Program-made: the position numbers and the translations under genes
Notes under the pieces: generated by a model
Told to the model about the DNA's origin: nothing
The model's input: only the letters and a program-made list of their open reading frames with translations
Database searches by the model: none
In this document: positions 1 through 7,375 of the stretch, in pieces
Position numbering within the stretch: position 1 is the first letter of the stretch
Layout: every line of letters starts with the position of its first letter
Origin: Desulfuromonadales bacterium
Lineage (GTDB): Bacteria > Desulfobacterota > Desulfuromonadia > Geobacterales > Pseudopelobacteraceae
Assembly: GCA_015688915.1 (NCBI GenBank)
Contig: JAATGX010000165.1
Location: 1-21,026 of the forward strand
Reading direction: 5' to 3'
DNA length: 21,026 nt

Positions 1-405
1 ACCCTCCAGGACATCCAGACATCCGAAGGTACGTTGAACAAGCTGATCTACGACAAGGCGCTTTATACCAAACTGGTGGAGTTGGCCGACAAGAGCGTCA
101 AGGCCGCCGACGATGTGCGCGAACTGAACCGCAAGATCAGCTCAAAGGAGAGTACCCTTGGCATGCTGATCAATGATCGGGCGGTCTACGACAAGAGCCT
201 GTCGCTGTTGACGCGGGCCGATAGTTCGGTAAAGTCCATCGAGGAGGTTGCCGCCGGTATCAGAAAGGGCGAGGGAACCGCCGGCAAGCTGGTGACGGAC
301 AAGGAGTTGTACGACCGCATGAACCGCATGGTGGAGAACCTGGATGCCCTGTTGAAGGATTTCAAGGAGCATCCCGGCAAGTACATCAAGTTTTCCCTGT
401 TCTAA
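1..405 (+). CDS. MlaD/MCE-family lipid transport substrate-binding protein, C-terminal part (5' end outside window)
   Basis: The frame is open from base 1 to a TAA at 403-405, giving 134 residues of a longer protein. Three copies of a short motif occur at visible residues 10-22, 51-63 and 92-104 (GTLNKLIYDKALY, STLGMLINDRAVY, GTAGKLVTDKELY), spaced exactly 41 residues apart. This repeat with helical linkers is typical of the C-terminal helical region of MCE/MlaD proteins, the periplasmic lipid-binding part of an ABC phospholipid transport system. The N-terminal membrane helix and the MCE domain would lie upstream and are not visible. The protein ends in a short basic/hydrophobic tail. An M16 peptidase gene begins 22 nt downstream and may be cotranscribed. 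Family assignment rests on the repeat pattern alone. Confidence 0.75.
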   Translation, partial: TLQDIQTSEGTLNKLIYDKALYTKLVELADKSVKAADDVRELNRKISSKESTLGMLINDRAVYDKSLSLLTRADSSVKSIEEVAAGIRKGEGTAGKLVTDKELYDRMNRMVENLDALLKDFKEHPGKYIKFSLF

Positions 406-427
406 CAACATGAAAAGGGGTCCGGAA

Positions 428-1915
428 ATGAAGAGAATCTGGTTGGTTGTTGTTACAGTGTGCCTGTTCGGTACCTCCCTTCACGCGGCAACATTGGAGG
501 AAAAGGTTGTCGAACACCGCCTTTCGAACGGTATGACGCTGCTGATGGTGGAACGCCACACCTCGCCGACGGTATCCGCCTGGATCCGTTTCCGGGTCGG
601 GAGCGTGGACGAACGGAGCGATGAGCGGGGTCTCGCCCATATGCTGGAGCACATGCTCTTCAAGGGTACGAAAACCCTCGGAACCAGCGATTATGCCGCT
701 GAAAAACCGCTTCTGGACCAGATCGAACAGACCGCGCAACTCATGATCGCCGAGAAGGCCAAGCGTGAGAAGGGGGACAAGGCCAGGATCGCCGAACTGG
801 AGAAACAGTTGGCGAAACTGGAGGCTGATGCGTCCAGGTACGTCATAAAGGATGAGTTCTTCGACCTCTATTCCAAGAACGGCGGGGTGGGCTACAATGC
901 CTTTACCAGCCGTGACGGCACCACCTACCTGATCAGTCTGCCCGCCAACAAGCTGGAGTTGTGGGCGGCCATCGAATCCGACCGGATGCAGAACGCGGTG
1001 CTGCGCGAATTCTACTCCGAGCGCGCCGTGGTGATGGAGGAGCGCCGCCGTTCCACCGACGCCGATCCCGAAAGCAAGCTGTGGGAGACCTTTGTTGCCT
1101 CGGCCTTTCTGGCGCATCCCTATGGACAGCCGACCATCGGCTGGATGCCGGAAATCGAGAACCTGACCCGCACCAAGGCCGAACGGTTCTTCCACGCCTA
1201 TTACGGCCCCCAGAGCGCCATCGTGGCCATTGTGGGGGATATCGACACCAAGGCGACCATTGATCTGGTGGAACGCTATTTCGGGGGCATCCGGCCGGGC
1301 GGCATGCCGCTGCCGGTTACGGCCGAGGAGCCGCGGCAGGCCGGCGAGCGGCGCATCGAACTGGTGGCGGAGTCCGAGCCGACCCTGGTGATCGGGTTTC
1401 ACAAACCGGCCATTGCCGCGCCCGACGACTATGTCTTCGACGTGATCACCATGATCCTGGGTGAGGGCCGCACGTCGCGCTTGTACAAGAAACTGGTCAT
1501 TGAGAAGCAGATCGCCACCGATGTCGGGGTATTCGACGCTCCGGGCCAGCGCTATCCCAACCTGTTCGTGATCAATGCCAGTCCGCGGACGCCCCATACC
1601 CTCACGGAGGTGGAGGAGGCCATCCTGGCGGAACTGGAGCGGCTGAAGACGGAGCCGGTCGCCGAGCGCGACCTGCAGCGCATCCTCAACAAGATCGAGT
1701 TTGAGGATGCCCGCCGTATGGGCACCAACGGCGGGCTGGCCCGCAATCTGACCGATTACGAGGCCACCACGGGCAGTTGGCGCTACATGGTCGGATACCG
1801 CGGCAAGCTGGCTGCCGTCACCACCGCCGACATCCAGCGGGTGGCCCGCGACTATTTTACCCGTGAGAACCGCATGGTCGGCTTTATCACAAAAAAGGGG
1901 GGTGAAGACAAATGA
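428..1915 (+). CDS. M16 family zinc peptidase, catalytic subunit, with coiled-coil insertion
   Basis: Predicted secreted or periplasmic zinc metallopeptidase of 495 aa. ATG 428 is preferred over the in-frame ATG at 410 because it follows AAAAGGGG at a good distance and starts directly with a signal peptide (MKRIWLVVV..., likely cleaved near residue 20). The inverted zinc motif HMLEH is at residues 71-75 and the downstream Glu pair at about 204-205. Between HxxEH and the conserved GGVGYNAFTSRDGTTY block (from residue 152) lies an insertion of roughly 50-60 residues, Lys/Glu-rich at about 95-135 and probably coiled coil. In the second half the Arg and Tyr that complete the M16B active site are replaced (V357, T364). 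The next gene overlaps by 4 nt and has the reverse pattern, so the two probably form a heterodimer. The substrate is unknown. Confidence 0.9.
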   Translation: MKRIWLVVVTVCLFGTSLHAATLEEKVVEHRLSNGMTLLMVERHTSPTVSAWIRFRVGSVDERSDERGLAHMLEHMLFKGTKTLGTSDYAAEKPLLDQIEQTAQLMIAEKAKREKGDKARIAELEKQLAKLEADASRYVIKDEFFDLYSKNGGVGYNAFTSRDGTTYLISLPANKLELWAAIESDRMQNAVLREFYSERAVVMEERRRSTDADPESKLWETFVASAFLAHPYGQPTIGWMPEIENLTRTKAERFFHAYYGPQSAIVAIVGDIDTKATIDLVERYFGGIRPGGMPLPVTAEEPRQAGERRIELVAESEPTLVIGFHKPAIAAPDDYVFDVITMILGEGRTSRLYKKLVIEKQIATDVGVFDAPGQRYPNLFVINASPRTPHTLTEVEEAILAELERLKTEPVAERDLQRILNKIEFEDARRMGTNGGLARNLTDYEATTGSWRYMVGYRGKLAAVTTADIQRVARDYFTRENRMVGFITKKGGEDK

Positions 1916-3336
1916 AACGCATGATTATCTCGCTCGTTCTTCTTTTCAGCGCGTTCACGACGGTCTTTGCCGCCGACGCTCCCAAAGCCGATCCCCGCAC
2001 CATGACCTTCCCGGAGCTGCGCTACGAGATCCCCAAGGGTGAACGGGTGGTTCTGGAATGCGGCATGCCGGTCTATCTGCTGCGCGATCCGGAGCTCCCC
2101 ATTGTCACCATAACCGCCATGGTGCGCACCGGCTCGGTCTACGATCCGGCGGGCAAGTCCGGCCTGGCCGGCCTGACCGCCGACGTCATGCGGAGCGGCG
2201 GGGCCGGCGGCTTGTCGCCGGAGCGGATGGACGACGAGTTGGAGTTCATGGCGTCGTCGGTGGAGAGCGGCATCGGCATTGATATGGGCACGGTGTCCCT
2301 GGCGTCGCTGACGAAAAATTTCCCCCGCACCCTGCGGATATTCGCCGATGTGCTGCTGCGGCCCGATTTCAGCGAGAACCGGGTCGATATTGCCCGCAAA
2401 CACCTGATCGAGGGATTACGCCGCCAGAACGACGACCCCAAGGAGATTGCCGGGCGTGAGATCGGCAAGGCCATCTATGCCGGGCATCCGCTTGGTGCCG
2501 TGCCGACCTTCGAGTCGGCCCGGGCCATCACGCGACAGGATATGGTCGATTTTCACCGCCGCTTCTTCCGGACGGACGGCATGATCCTGGCGGTGGCGGG
2601 CGACTTTGATCGCACTGCCATGCTCGGAGAGCTGAACGCCGTATTCGGGAAGCGGGCAGCTTCCGGCCCGCCGGCCCTGCCGGAGATCCCCCAGCCGGCC
2701 CAGGTCTTCAAGCCCGAGATCCTCCACGGCCAGAAGGAGGTCAACCAGACGGTCATCCGCATGGGGCATCTGGGTATCACCAAGGACAGTCCCGATGTCT
2801 ATGCCCTGCGCGTCCTGGACTACATCCTGGGAGGCAGTTTCACCTCGCGCCTGACCATGGAGATCCGCACCAACCAGGGACTGGCCTACAATGTGGACAG
2901 CCGCTTCGACGTGGGGCGCCGCTTTACCGGTACCTTTATGGCCGAGACCGATACCAAGGCCGAGTCCACCGTCAAGGTCATCACCCTGATGAAGGAGATC
3001 ATTAGCGGTATGACAAAAGAGCCGGTGACGGACCTTGAGTTGAAATCGGCAAAGGAGTATATTATCAACTCCTTCATGTTCGGTTTCACCAGCCCGGCCT
3101 CCATTGCGTCCCAGCGCGCCCGGCTGGAGTTTTACGGGTATCCCGCCGGGTACCTGGAAGAGTACCGTGCAAATATTGCACGGGTAACCAAGGCGGATGT
3201 ACTGGCCGCCGCCAGGAAATATCTCCGGCCCGAAGCCTTCAAACTGGTGGTGGTGGGCGACGCCGGGAAGTTCGACAAGACGCTCTCGGCATTCGGGACG
3301 GTGCGGGAACTGGACCTCAGACAGTCTAATCCATGA
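1912..3336 (+). CDS. M16 family protein, non-zinc partner subunit
   Basis: Protein of 474 aa starting at an ATGA overlap with the upstream peptidase and preceded by GGGGGGTGA, so translation is probably coupled. Residues 1-20 form a signal peptide (cleavage near VFA/ADA). The M16 fold is recognisable throughout, but the zinc motif is absent: the position of HxxEH reads GLAGLTADVM (residues 84-93), with no His or Glu ligands. The Arg and Tyr of the M16B R/Y pair are present (R319 and Y326 within EIRTNQGLAYNV). This complements the upstream protein, which has zinc ligands but lacks R/Y. Heterosubunit M16B peptidases with this division of labour are known; that these two form one is inference. 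It is probably periplasmic. It is followed 16 nt later by a hemerythrin gene. Confidence 0.9.
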   Translation: MKRMIISLVLLFSAFTTVFAADAPKADPRTMTFPELRYEIPKGERVVLECGMPVYLLRDPELPIVTITAMVRTGSVYDPAGKSGLAGLTADVMRSGGAGGLSPERMDDELEFMASSVESGIGIDMGTVSLASLTKNFPRTLRIFADVLLRPDFSENRVDIARKHLIEGLRRQNDDPKEIAGREIGKAIYAGHPLGAVPTFESARAITRQDMVDFHRRFFRTDGMILAVAGDFDRTAMLGELNAVFGKRAASGPPALPEIPQPAQVFKPEILHGQKEVNQTVIRMGHLGITKDSPDVYALRVLDYILGGSFTSRLTMEIRTNQGLAYNVDSRFDVGRRFTGTFMAETDTKAESTVKVITLMKEIISGMTKEPVTDLELKSAKEYIINSFMFGFTSPASIASQRARLEFYGYPAGYLEEYRANIARVTKADVLAAARKYLRPEAFKLVVVGDAGKFDKTLSAFGTVRELDLRQSNP

Positions 3337-3352
3337 ACGTAGAGGTGAGAAG

Positions 3353-3766
3353 ATGGCAATCTTTGAATGGGACGACAGCATCGCCTTGAATATCCCGATA
3401 ATCGACGAACAGCACAAGGAATTGCTCGGCTGGATCGCGGCGCTCGACGATGCGGTGCAAAAAGGAGAGGGGGCGCAGACGATCAGCGAGGTGCTGTTGA
3501 AGCTGGTCAGCTATGTCTGTCTGCACTTTGACGAAGAGGAACGGTTGCTTTTGACCTGCAACTATCCCGACTTCGCCAGCCACCGCAGAGAACACGATGG
3601 TTTCGTCAAAAAGCTGCAGGGGTTCCAGGAGCGTTTCCAGGACGGGGAAGAACTGAGCAGAAGCACGCTGGAATTCATGTCCGACTGGATTGTCACGCAC
3701 ATACGAGGTTCCGACCAGAAGTATGGACCGCTCCTTCGGGCTAAAATCGGCACGGCCGAATGCTGA
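3353..3766 (+). CDS. Bacteriohemerythrin (non-heme di-iron O2-binding protein)
   Basis: A 137-aa single-domain hemerythrin. All seven di-iron ligands are seen in canonical spacing: H21 (in IDEQHKEL), H58 and E62 (HFDEEE), H77 and H81 (HRREH), H116 and D121 (HIRGSD). The family binds O2 reversibly and in microaerophiles and anaerobes is thought to store, deliver or sense oxygen in the cytoplasm. No signal peptide or extra signalling domain is present. The start is ATG 3353 with a strong GAGGTGAG site just upstream; an in-frame open extension further upstream overlaps the M16 gene and is not needed. It lies 16 nt after the M16 partner, probably in the same transcript, and immediately before the sigma-28-like promoter of flgM. 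Confidence 0.95.
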   Translation: MAIFEWDDSIALNIPIIDEQHKELLGWIAALDDAVQKGEGAQTISEVLLKLVSYVCLHFDEEERLLLTCNYPDFASHRREHDGFVKKLQGFQERFQDGEELSRSTLEFMSDWIVTHIRGSDQKYGPLLRAKIGTAEC

Positions 3767-3767
3767 T

Positions 3768-3795
3768 TAAAGCTTTTCTGGTGAGGTGCCGATAT
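3768..3795 (+). promoter_or_regulatory. Candidate sigma-28 (FliA) promoter for flgM
   Basis: TAAAG begins at 3768 and GCCGATAT lies at 3788-3795. The latter matches 7 of 8 positions of the FliA -10 consensus GCCGATAA. The spacer between TAAA and GCCGATAT is 16 nt, one more than the usual 15. It sits about 40 nt upstream of flgM, whose product inhibits sigma-28, as expected for feedback control of flagellar late genes. The assignment is from sequence match and context only. Confidence 0.6.
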
Positions 3796-3836
3796 GATCC
3801 CTAGAAGGCGGAACGCCGGAGCAAGGGGAGCAAGCC

Positions 3837-4109
3837 ATGAAAGTGGAAAGTGGAACTCAAAACGGTCCTGTTCTAGTGGACACCATACATAAAAAAACGG
3901 TTGCCACGCCGGCGAAAGCGGCGCAACAGCCCGGCGCCGCCTACAGCGTGCAACTCTCCGCCGCGGTGGAGCAGATGAAAACGACCCCGGAGGATGATAC
4001 CGTCAGACTGGACAAGGTGGCGGCCATCAGGGACAAGTTGGCATCCGGCGCTTACAACATCAGCGGCAAGGATGTGGCCAACAAGATCCTCAGTGCCCTC
4101 AAGGGATGA
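3837..4109 (+). CDS. flgM: Anti-sigma-28 factor FlgM
   Basis: A 90-aa protein with a disordered N-terminal half and a C-terminal block (residues 56-90) containing VRLDKVAAIRDKLASGAY then NISGKDVANKILSAL. This is the FlgM signature: helices that wrap the flagellar sigma factor FliA and keep it inactive until the hook is complete and FlgM is exported. Start ATG 3837 follows AAGGGGAG at suitable spacing. A sigma-28-like promoter lies about 40 nt upstream, which would make flgM part of the regulon it controls. No other flagellar gene is in the window, so it appears detached from the main flagellar cluster here. Two hairpins follow before the convergent pdxA gene. Confidence 0.9.
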   Translation: MKVESGTQNGPVLVDTIHKKTVATPAKAAQQPGAAYSVQLSAAVEQMKTTPEDDTVRLDKVAAIRDKLASGAYNISGKDVANKILSALKG

Positions 4110-4147
4110 ATAAAAGCAGCCCCGCCGATTTTCCCGGCGGGGCTGCT
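4108..4147 (-). terminator. Intrinsic terminator for the reverse-strand cbiF-cbiG-pdxA unit
   Basis: A perfect 13-bp stem (4115-4127 with 4135-4147; arm AGCAGCCCCGCCG) and a 7-nt loop. Read on the minus strand it is followed by TTTTATT (complement of 4108-4114), so it is best placed as terminator for pdxA. On the plus strand the downstream sequence CTGTTTCC is a weaker U-tract. Confidence 0.75.
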
Positions 4148-4165
4148 CTGTTTCCAGCCATCAAG

Positions 4166-4205
4166 GCCTGCCCGGTGTTTAGAACCGGGCAGGCTTTCTT
4201 GTTTT
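4166..4205 (+). terminator. Intrinsic terminator for flgM
   Basis: An 11-bp perfect stem (4166-4176 with 4184-4194; arm GCCTGCCCGGT) and a 7-nt loop, followed on the plus strand by TTTCTTGTTTT. The T-tract runs into the pdxA stop codon at 4204-4206. It is the better plus-strand terminator of the two hairpins in this convergent region. Confidence 0.8.
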
Positions 4206-5196
4206 ATCCCGCCATCCTTGCCGCCATCCTGATGGCCGCCAGCATGCTCCGCTCCGATGCCCGGCCCGTGCCCGCCAGGTCGTAGGCCGTGCCGTGATCC
4301 ACCGAGGTGCGGATGATCGGCAGTCCCAGGGTAATGTTGACCCCGTCATCGAAGTGCAGCATCTTGAGCGGTATCAGCCCCTGGTCGTGGTACATGGCCA
4401 CCACGCCGTCGTATGCTCCCTTTTGGGCGAAATGGAACAGGGTGTCGGCCGGAAACGGCCCCAGGGCGTCAATCCCCGCAGCCCGTGCCGCCTCGATGGC
4501 CGGCGCGATGACCGCCTGCTCCTCGGTGCCGAACGCGCCCCCCTCGCCACAGTGGGGGTTGAGCGCCGCGACGGCCAGGCGGGGGCGCTCGATGCCGGTC
4601 AGGCGCCGTACCCCTTCCGCCGTCACCCGGATGGTCGTCAGCACCTTGTTGAAACCGATCAGGCCGGGCACGTCCCGCAACGCCTCATGGATCGTGACGA
4701 GCGAAACCCGCAGCACATCTCCCGCCAGCATCATCACGAAATCGTCCGTTCCGCACAATTCGGCCAGCAGTTCCGTATGCCCCGGATAGTCATGGCCGGC
4801 CCGGTGCATGGACTCCTTGTTGATGGGGGCCGTGGCCATGGCCTCCACCCGGCCGTCCAGGCAGAGGCGGGCCGCGGCGCAGATGTAACGAAAGACCGCA
4901 TCGCCGCTGGCGGCCGTCGGTTTGCCATAGGCCAGATCCGCTTCCGCCAGGCGGGAGAGCGCCAGCAGGGGGATGGTACCTTCCGGGGCTTTCAAGGCAT
5001 CTTCGGGCTGGCTAATTTCATGGAGCTTCAGGACGGTGCCGCAGACGCTCAGGGCGCGTTCCATGGCCAGCCTGTCGCCGATGACGAACGGTACGCAGGT
5101 GTTCGTGGTTTCCGGGGAGTGCAGCGCCTTGACGATGATCTCCGGCCCGACCCCGCAAGGGTCGCCCATGGTGATGGCGATCAGTGGTTTGTCCAT
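4204..5196 (-). CDS. pdxA: 4-hydroxythreonine-4-phosphate dehydrogenase PdxA
   Basis: A 330-aa cytoplasmic enzyme of pyridoxal 5'-phosphate biosynthesis (DXP-dependent pathway). It oxidises 4-phosphohydroxy-L-threonine with NAD(P); the product then feeds PdxJ. The three metal ligands are visible at H170 (TIHEAL), H215 (NPHCGEGG) and H270 (MYHDQGL), with spacings of 45 and 55 residues as in E. coli PdxA. The substrate-binding GHTE is at 139-142 and PINKESMH at 124-131. The N-terminus reads MDKPLIAITMGDPCGVGPE, as expected for a full-length protein; a GGGAG site lies upstream of the ATG. It is the last gene of a reverse-strand unit with cbiF and cbiG, starting 27 nt after the cbiG stop. A close PdxA2-type paralogue cannot be excluded. 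Confidence 0.93.
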   Translation of the reverse strand: MDKPLIAITMGDPCGVGPEIIVKALHSPETTNTCVPFVIGDRLAMERALSVCGTVLKLHEISQPEDALKAPEGTIPLLALSRLAEADLAYGKPTAASGDAVFRYICAAARLCLDGRVEAMATAPINKESMHRAGHDYPGHTELLAELCGTDDFVMMLAGDVLRVSLVTIHEALRDVPGLIGFNKVLTTIRVTAEGVRRLTGIERPRLAVAALNPHCGEGGAFGTEEQAVIAPAIEAARAAGIDALGPFPADTLFHFAQKGAYDGVVAMYHDQGLIPLKMLHFDDGVNITLGLPIIRTSVDHGTAYDLAGTGRASERSMLAAIRMAARMAG

Positions 5197-5223
5197 AGGT
5201 TCGCGTTCTCCCGTTTCGTTTTT

Positions 5224-6291
5224 TCAGGATGGCGGGTTGATCTCCGCCACCGCCAGGGTGACGTTGTCCGACTTGACCTTTGTCAAGAGCAGGGTCCCGC
5301 CGTTCGATGCCAGGGTGGCGGCAGGTTCGGCCACACCTGCGGCCCCGATGGCCGCCAAAGCATGGGGCGAAGGAGGCGAAGGGGCCGCCACGCCGTTGAG
5401 TTCGTTGCTCTCGAAGAAGACGAGCGGCAGGGAGTGGCGTGCGGCGTAGGCCAGCAACCCGGTCTCGTCCCGTTTGGCCGTGGCCGTGGCAATGCGTGCC
5501 ACGCTCTTCAGGGAGAGGAAGATGCGTCTGAGGTGGGTGCTGACAAAGGCGTCAATCTCTTCCGCCGGTGTGCCCCGGTTGCAGCCGATGCCCAGCACCA
5601 GGTTGCGCGGACGGAGGATCAACAGGTTGTCCGGTTGGGTGCGGGGGGGCAGGTGGCGATTGGTGACGAACAGGTAACCCTGTGCCTTGCTGTCGAATGC
5701 CTCGGCAAATGTGTCGTGAAAGGAGAGTCTGGCCCGGCCGTAAAACCAGGAGCGGACCCGGCCGGTGGGATCGACCACGGCGATCTGTTCCCCGTCCAGG
5801 AGCAGGGTGTTGAGGGTCTTGACCCGGCTGATGTCGTCGATCACCCACCCCTGCTCCTTGGCCAGCATGTCGAAGGAGGGGAGGTCGTTGGCGTCGGTGG
5901 CGGTGGTGATGACCGACCGGCTGCCAGTGATGAAGGAACAGCGCTCGGCCAGCTCGTTGGCGCCGCCAAGATGACCGGACAGGAGCGAGATGGCGAAGTG
6001 GCCGGCATCGTCCATCACCACAACGGCCGGGTCGCTCTCCTTTGATGTCAGGCACGGCGCGATCATGCGCACCACGATGCCGGTGGCCATGATGAAGACG
6101 AAACCGTCGTATTCCTTCCAGAGCGAAACAATCAGTTCCTTCAGCCCGGCGGGATCGAAGGTCGTGCGTTCCTTGCCTGCCTGGCCCGCATACCGGCTGG
6201 AGACGTACAACTCAGCCCCCGTCATCTCCTGCCGCAGCTTTTTTCCCAGTCGGGCACCGTTGCGGGTTATGGCGATCACGGCGACGTGCAT
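5224..6291 (-). CDS. cbiG: Cobalt-precorrin-5A hydrolase CbiG
   Basis: A 355-aa protein of the anaerobic (early cobalt insertion) cobalamin pathway. It opens the delta-lactone ring of cobalt-precorrin-5A with loss of acetaldehyde, in the cytoplasm. Recognisable blocks are the N-terminal MHVAVIAITRNGARLG, the central block from MATGIVVRMIAPC to LLSGHLGGANELA (residues 68-115), and GIGCNRGTPAEEI (234-246) opening the C-terminal CbiG domain. The ATG at 6291 is chosen: the frame stays open upstream to 6387, but that stretch lies wholly within cbiF and lacks family similarity. The cbiF stop and this start are separated by a single base (TGAGATG), implying translational coupling. No fusion to CbiH or CbiJ is present. 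Confidence 0.92.
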   Translation of the reverse strand: MHVAVIAITRNGARLGKKLRQEMTGAELYVSSRYAGQAGKERTTFDPAGLKELIVSLWKEYDGFVFIMATGIVVRMIAPCLTSKESDPAVVVMDDAGHFAISLLSGHLGGANELAERCSFITGSRSVITTATDANDLPSFDMLAKEQGWVIDDISRVKTLNTLLLDGEQIAVVDPTGRVRSWFYGRARLSFHDTFAEAFDSKAQGYLFVTNRHLPPRTQPDNLLILRPRNLVLGIGCNRGTPAEEIDAFVSTHLRRIFLSLKSVARIATATAKRDETGLLAYAARHSLPLVFFESNELNGVAAPSPPSPHALAAIGAAGVAEPAATLASNGGTLLLTKVKSDNVTLAVAEINPPS

Positions 6292-6292
6292 C

Positions 6293-7072
6293 TCACACCA
6301 CGACACTGCCGCGGAAGCCGTGGGAAAAGCCCTCGTCGTACAGCAGGGATTTCGCCTTGAGCCCCTCGATCCTGGCCGCAAGGACATCCCCCACGATGAT
6401 CAGGGCCTGGCGGTCAATGCCCGCATCGCGCACCTGTCCGGCGATATCGGCCAGGGTGCCGCGCAGGACCAGTTCGTCCTCCCAGGAGGCCCGGCAGACC
6501 ACGGCCGCGGCGGTCTCCGGTGTGTATGCCCCGGAGAGAAGCTGCTCCACCACCTGCTCGATCATCCCCACCGACAGGTAGATCACCAGGGTGGCGCCGA
6601 TACGGGCGATCTCGGCGAGCCGTTCCCGTTCCGGCACCGGCGTGCGCCCTTCGCAGCGGGTGAAGATCACGGTCTGGGACACCTCAGGCAGGGTCAGTTC
6701 CTGTTTCAGGGCCGCGGCCGCGGCAAAGGCGCTGGTTACGCCGGGGATTATCTGGTAGTCGATGCCCAGCCGGTCCAGGGCATCCATCTGCTCCTGGATG
6801 GCGCCGTAGATGGAGGGGTCGCCGGTATGCAGCCTCACCACGCTCCTGTCCGCCGCCATGGCGTCCATGATCACGGTGATGACCTCGGTCAGGGTCATGC
6901 CGGCCGAGTCGTACACATCGGCCCTGACCGCGTAACGGCGGACCAATTCGCGGTCCACCAGACTGCCGGCAAAGATGACCACGTCGGCATGGCGCAGCAG
7001 CCGCGCGCCCCGGATGGTGATGAGGTCGGCCGCTCCCGGTCCCGCGCCGACGAAAGATACCTGTGGTGCCAT
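6293..7072 (-). CDS. cbiF: Cobalt-precorrin-4 C11-methyltransferase (CbiF/CobM family)
   Basis: A 259-aa SAM-dependent methyltransferase that methylates C-11 of the corrin precursor, making cobalt-precorrin-5A, the substrate of the adjacent CbiG. Family motifs are the N-terminal VSFVGAGPGAADLITIRG (residues 5-22), the ADVVIFAGSLV block (29-39), GDPSIYG (84-90) and PGVTSAFAAAA (110-120). Pairing with CbiG, an enzyme of the anaerobic route, argues for CbiF rather than aerobic CobM. AGGTGA lies just upstream of ATG 7072. It is first in the reverse-strand unit with cbiG and pdxA and has a sigma-70-like promoter about 60 nt upstream. No B12 riboswitch elements were recognised in the leader. Confidence 0.93.
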   Translation of the reverse strand: MAPQVSFVGAGPGAADLITIRGARLLRHADVVIFAGSLVDRELVRRYAVRADVYDSAGMTLTEVITVIMDAMAADRSVVRLHTGDPSIYGAIQEQMDALDRLGIDYQIIPGVTSAFAAAAALKQELTLPEVSQTVIFTRCEGRTPVPERERLAEIARIGATLVIYLSVGMIEQVVEQLLSGAYTPETAAAVVCRASWEDELVLRGTLADIAGQVRDAGIDRQALIIVGDVLAARIEGLKAKSLLYDEGFSHGFRGSVVV

Positions 7073-7139
7073 TGTTCACCTATTGGTTGCTGATGTATTT
7101 GCCCGGTAAGAAGCGCGTGCCCGGTCCTGCTCCCTGCAT

Positions 7140-7168
7140 CTTGTAGTCCGAAACCCGCGCCATGTCAA
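7140..7168 (-). promoter_or_regulatory. Candidate sigma-70 promoter for cbiF-cbiG-pdxA
   Basis: On the minus strand TTGACA (7168-7163) and TACAAG (7145-7140) are separated by exactly 17 nt. The -35 is a perfect match and the -10 matches 4 of 6 bases. The predicted leader to cbiF is about 60 nt. Confidence 0.55.
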
Positions 7169-7216
7169 GGTGCGGACGGCAGCGCCGCAGATATGAAAAA
7201 TCATATAGTATTTTGG

Positions 7217-7244
7217 TTGACAAATTTCCAAATTGGCTTAGGAT
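7217..7244 (+). promoter_or_regulatory. Candidate sigma-70 promoter for the short ORF transcript
   Basis: TTGACA at 7217-7222, a 16-nt spacer, and TAGGAT at 7239-7244 (4 of 6 to TATAAT), in an AT-rich patch with upstream A/T runs at 7195-7214 that could act as an UP element. It drives towards the 24-codon ORF at 7301. Confidence 0.55.
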
Positions 7245-7300
7245 AAAACCAGTCCTGTTGAGGAGCAACAAACATTTATCAACGAAAGGAGACCCTGATT

Positions 7301-7375
7301 ATGTGGACTGCAAGATTCAGGATCCGTCCGGTATCCCACTGCAAAGAGGGTTGCCCTAGTTGGCCCACCGCCTGA
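7301..7375 (+). CDS. Short ORF, 24 aa, possible leader peptide or secreted peptide precursor
   Basis: The ORF starts at ATG 7301 behind AAAGGAG (7285-7291, spacing 9 nt) and stops with TGA at 7373-7375. The peptide begins MWTARFRIRPVS and continues HCKEGCPSWPTA; it has two Cys four residues apart, two Trp, and a basic first half. It is not recognised as a known family. It has its own upstream promoter candidate and is followed at once by two hairpins, the second an intrinsic terminator, so it looks like a compact monocistronic unit. The stop codon lies in the loop of the first hairpin. It might be a leader peptide controlling readthrough into the exporter operon, a peptide precursor, or a chance ORF in a small RNA. 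Confidence 0.45.
   Translation: MWTARFRIRPVSHCKEGCPSWPTA

Noticed and set aside
4294..6045. Very long open frame on the plus strand (583 codons) opposite pdxA and cbiG
   Set aside because: It lies antisense to two well-supported enzymes, has low-complexity composition typical of high-GC shadow frames, and no recognisable domain. The same applies to the long antisense frames at 386-1597, 7733-9334 and 15286-18135.
5224..6387. Longer cbiG start at 6387
   Set aside because: The extra 32 codons lie inside cbiF and lack CbiG similarity; MHVAVIAITRNG at 6291 is the family N-terminus and is spaced one base from the cbiF stop.
7073..7200. B12 riboswitch ahead of cbiF
   Set aside because: Searched the leader on the minus strand for the conserved B12-box and core elements and saw none; the predicted leader of about 60 nt is too short.
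7080..7271. 63-codon minus-strand ORF upstream of cbiF
   Set aside because: It covers both promoter candidates, has no clear ribosome site or domain, and is better explained as regulatory spacer.
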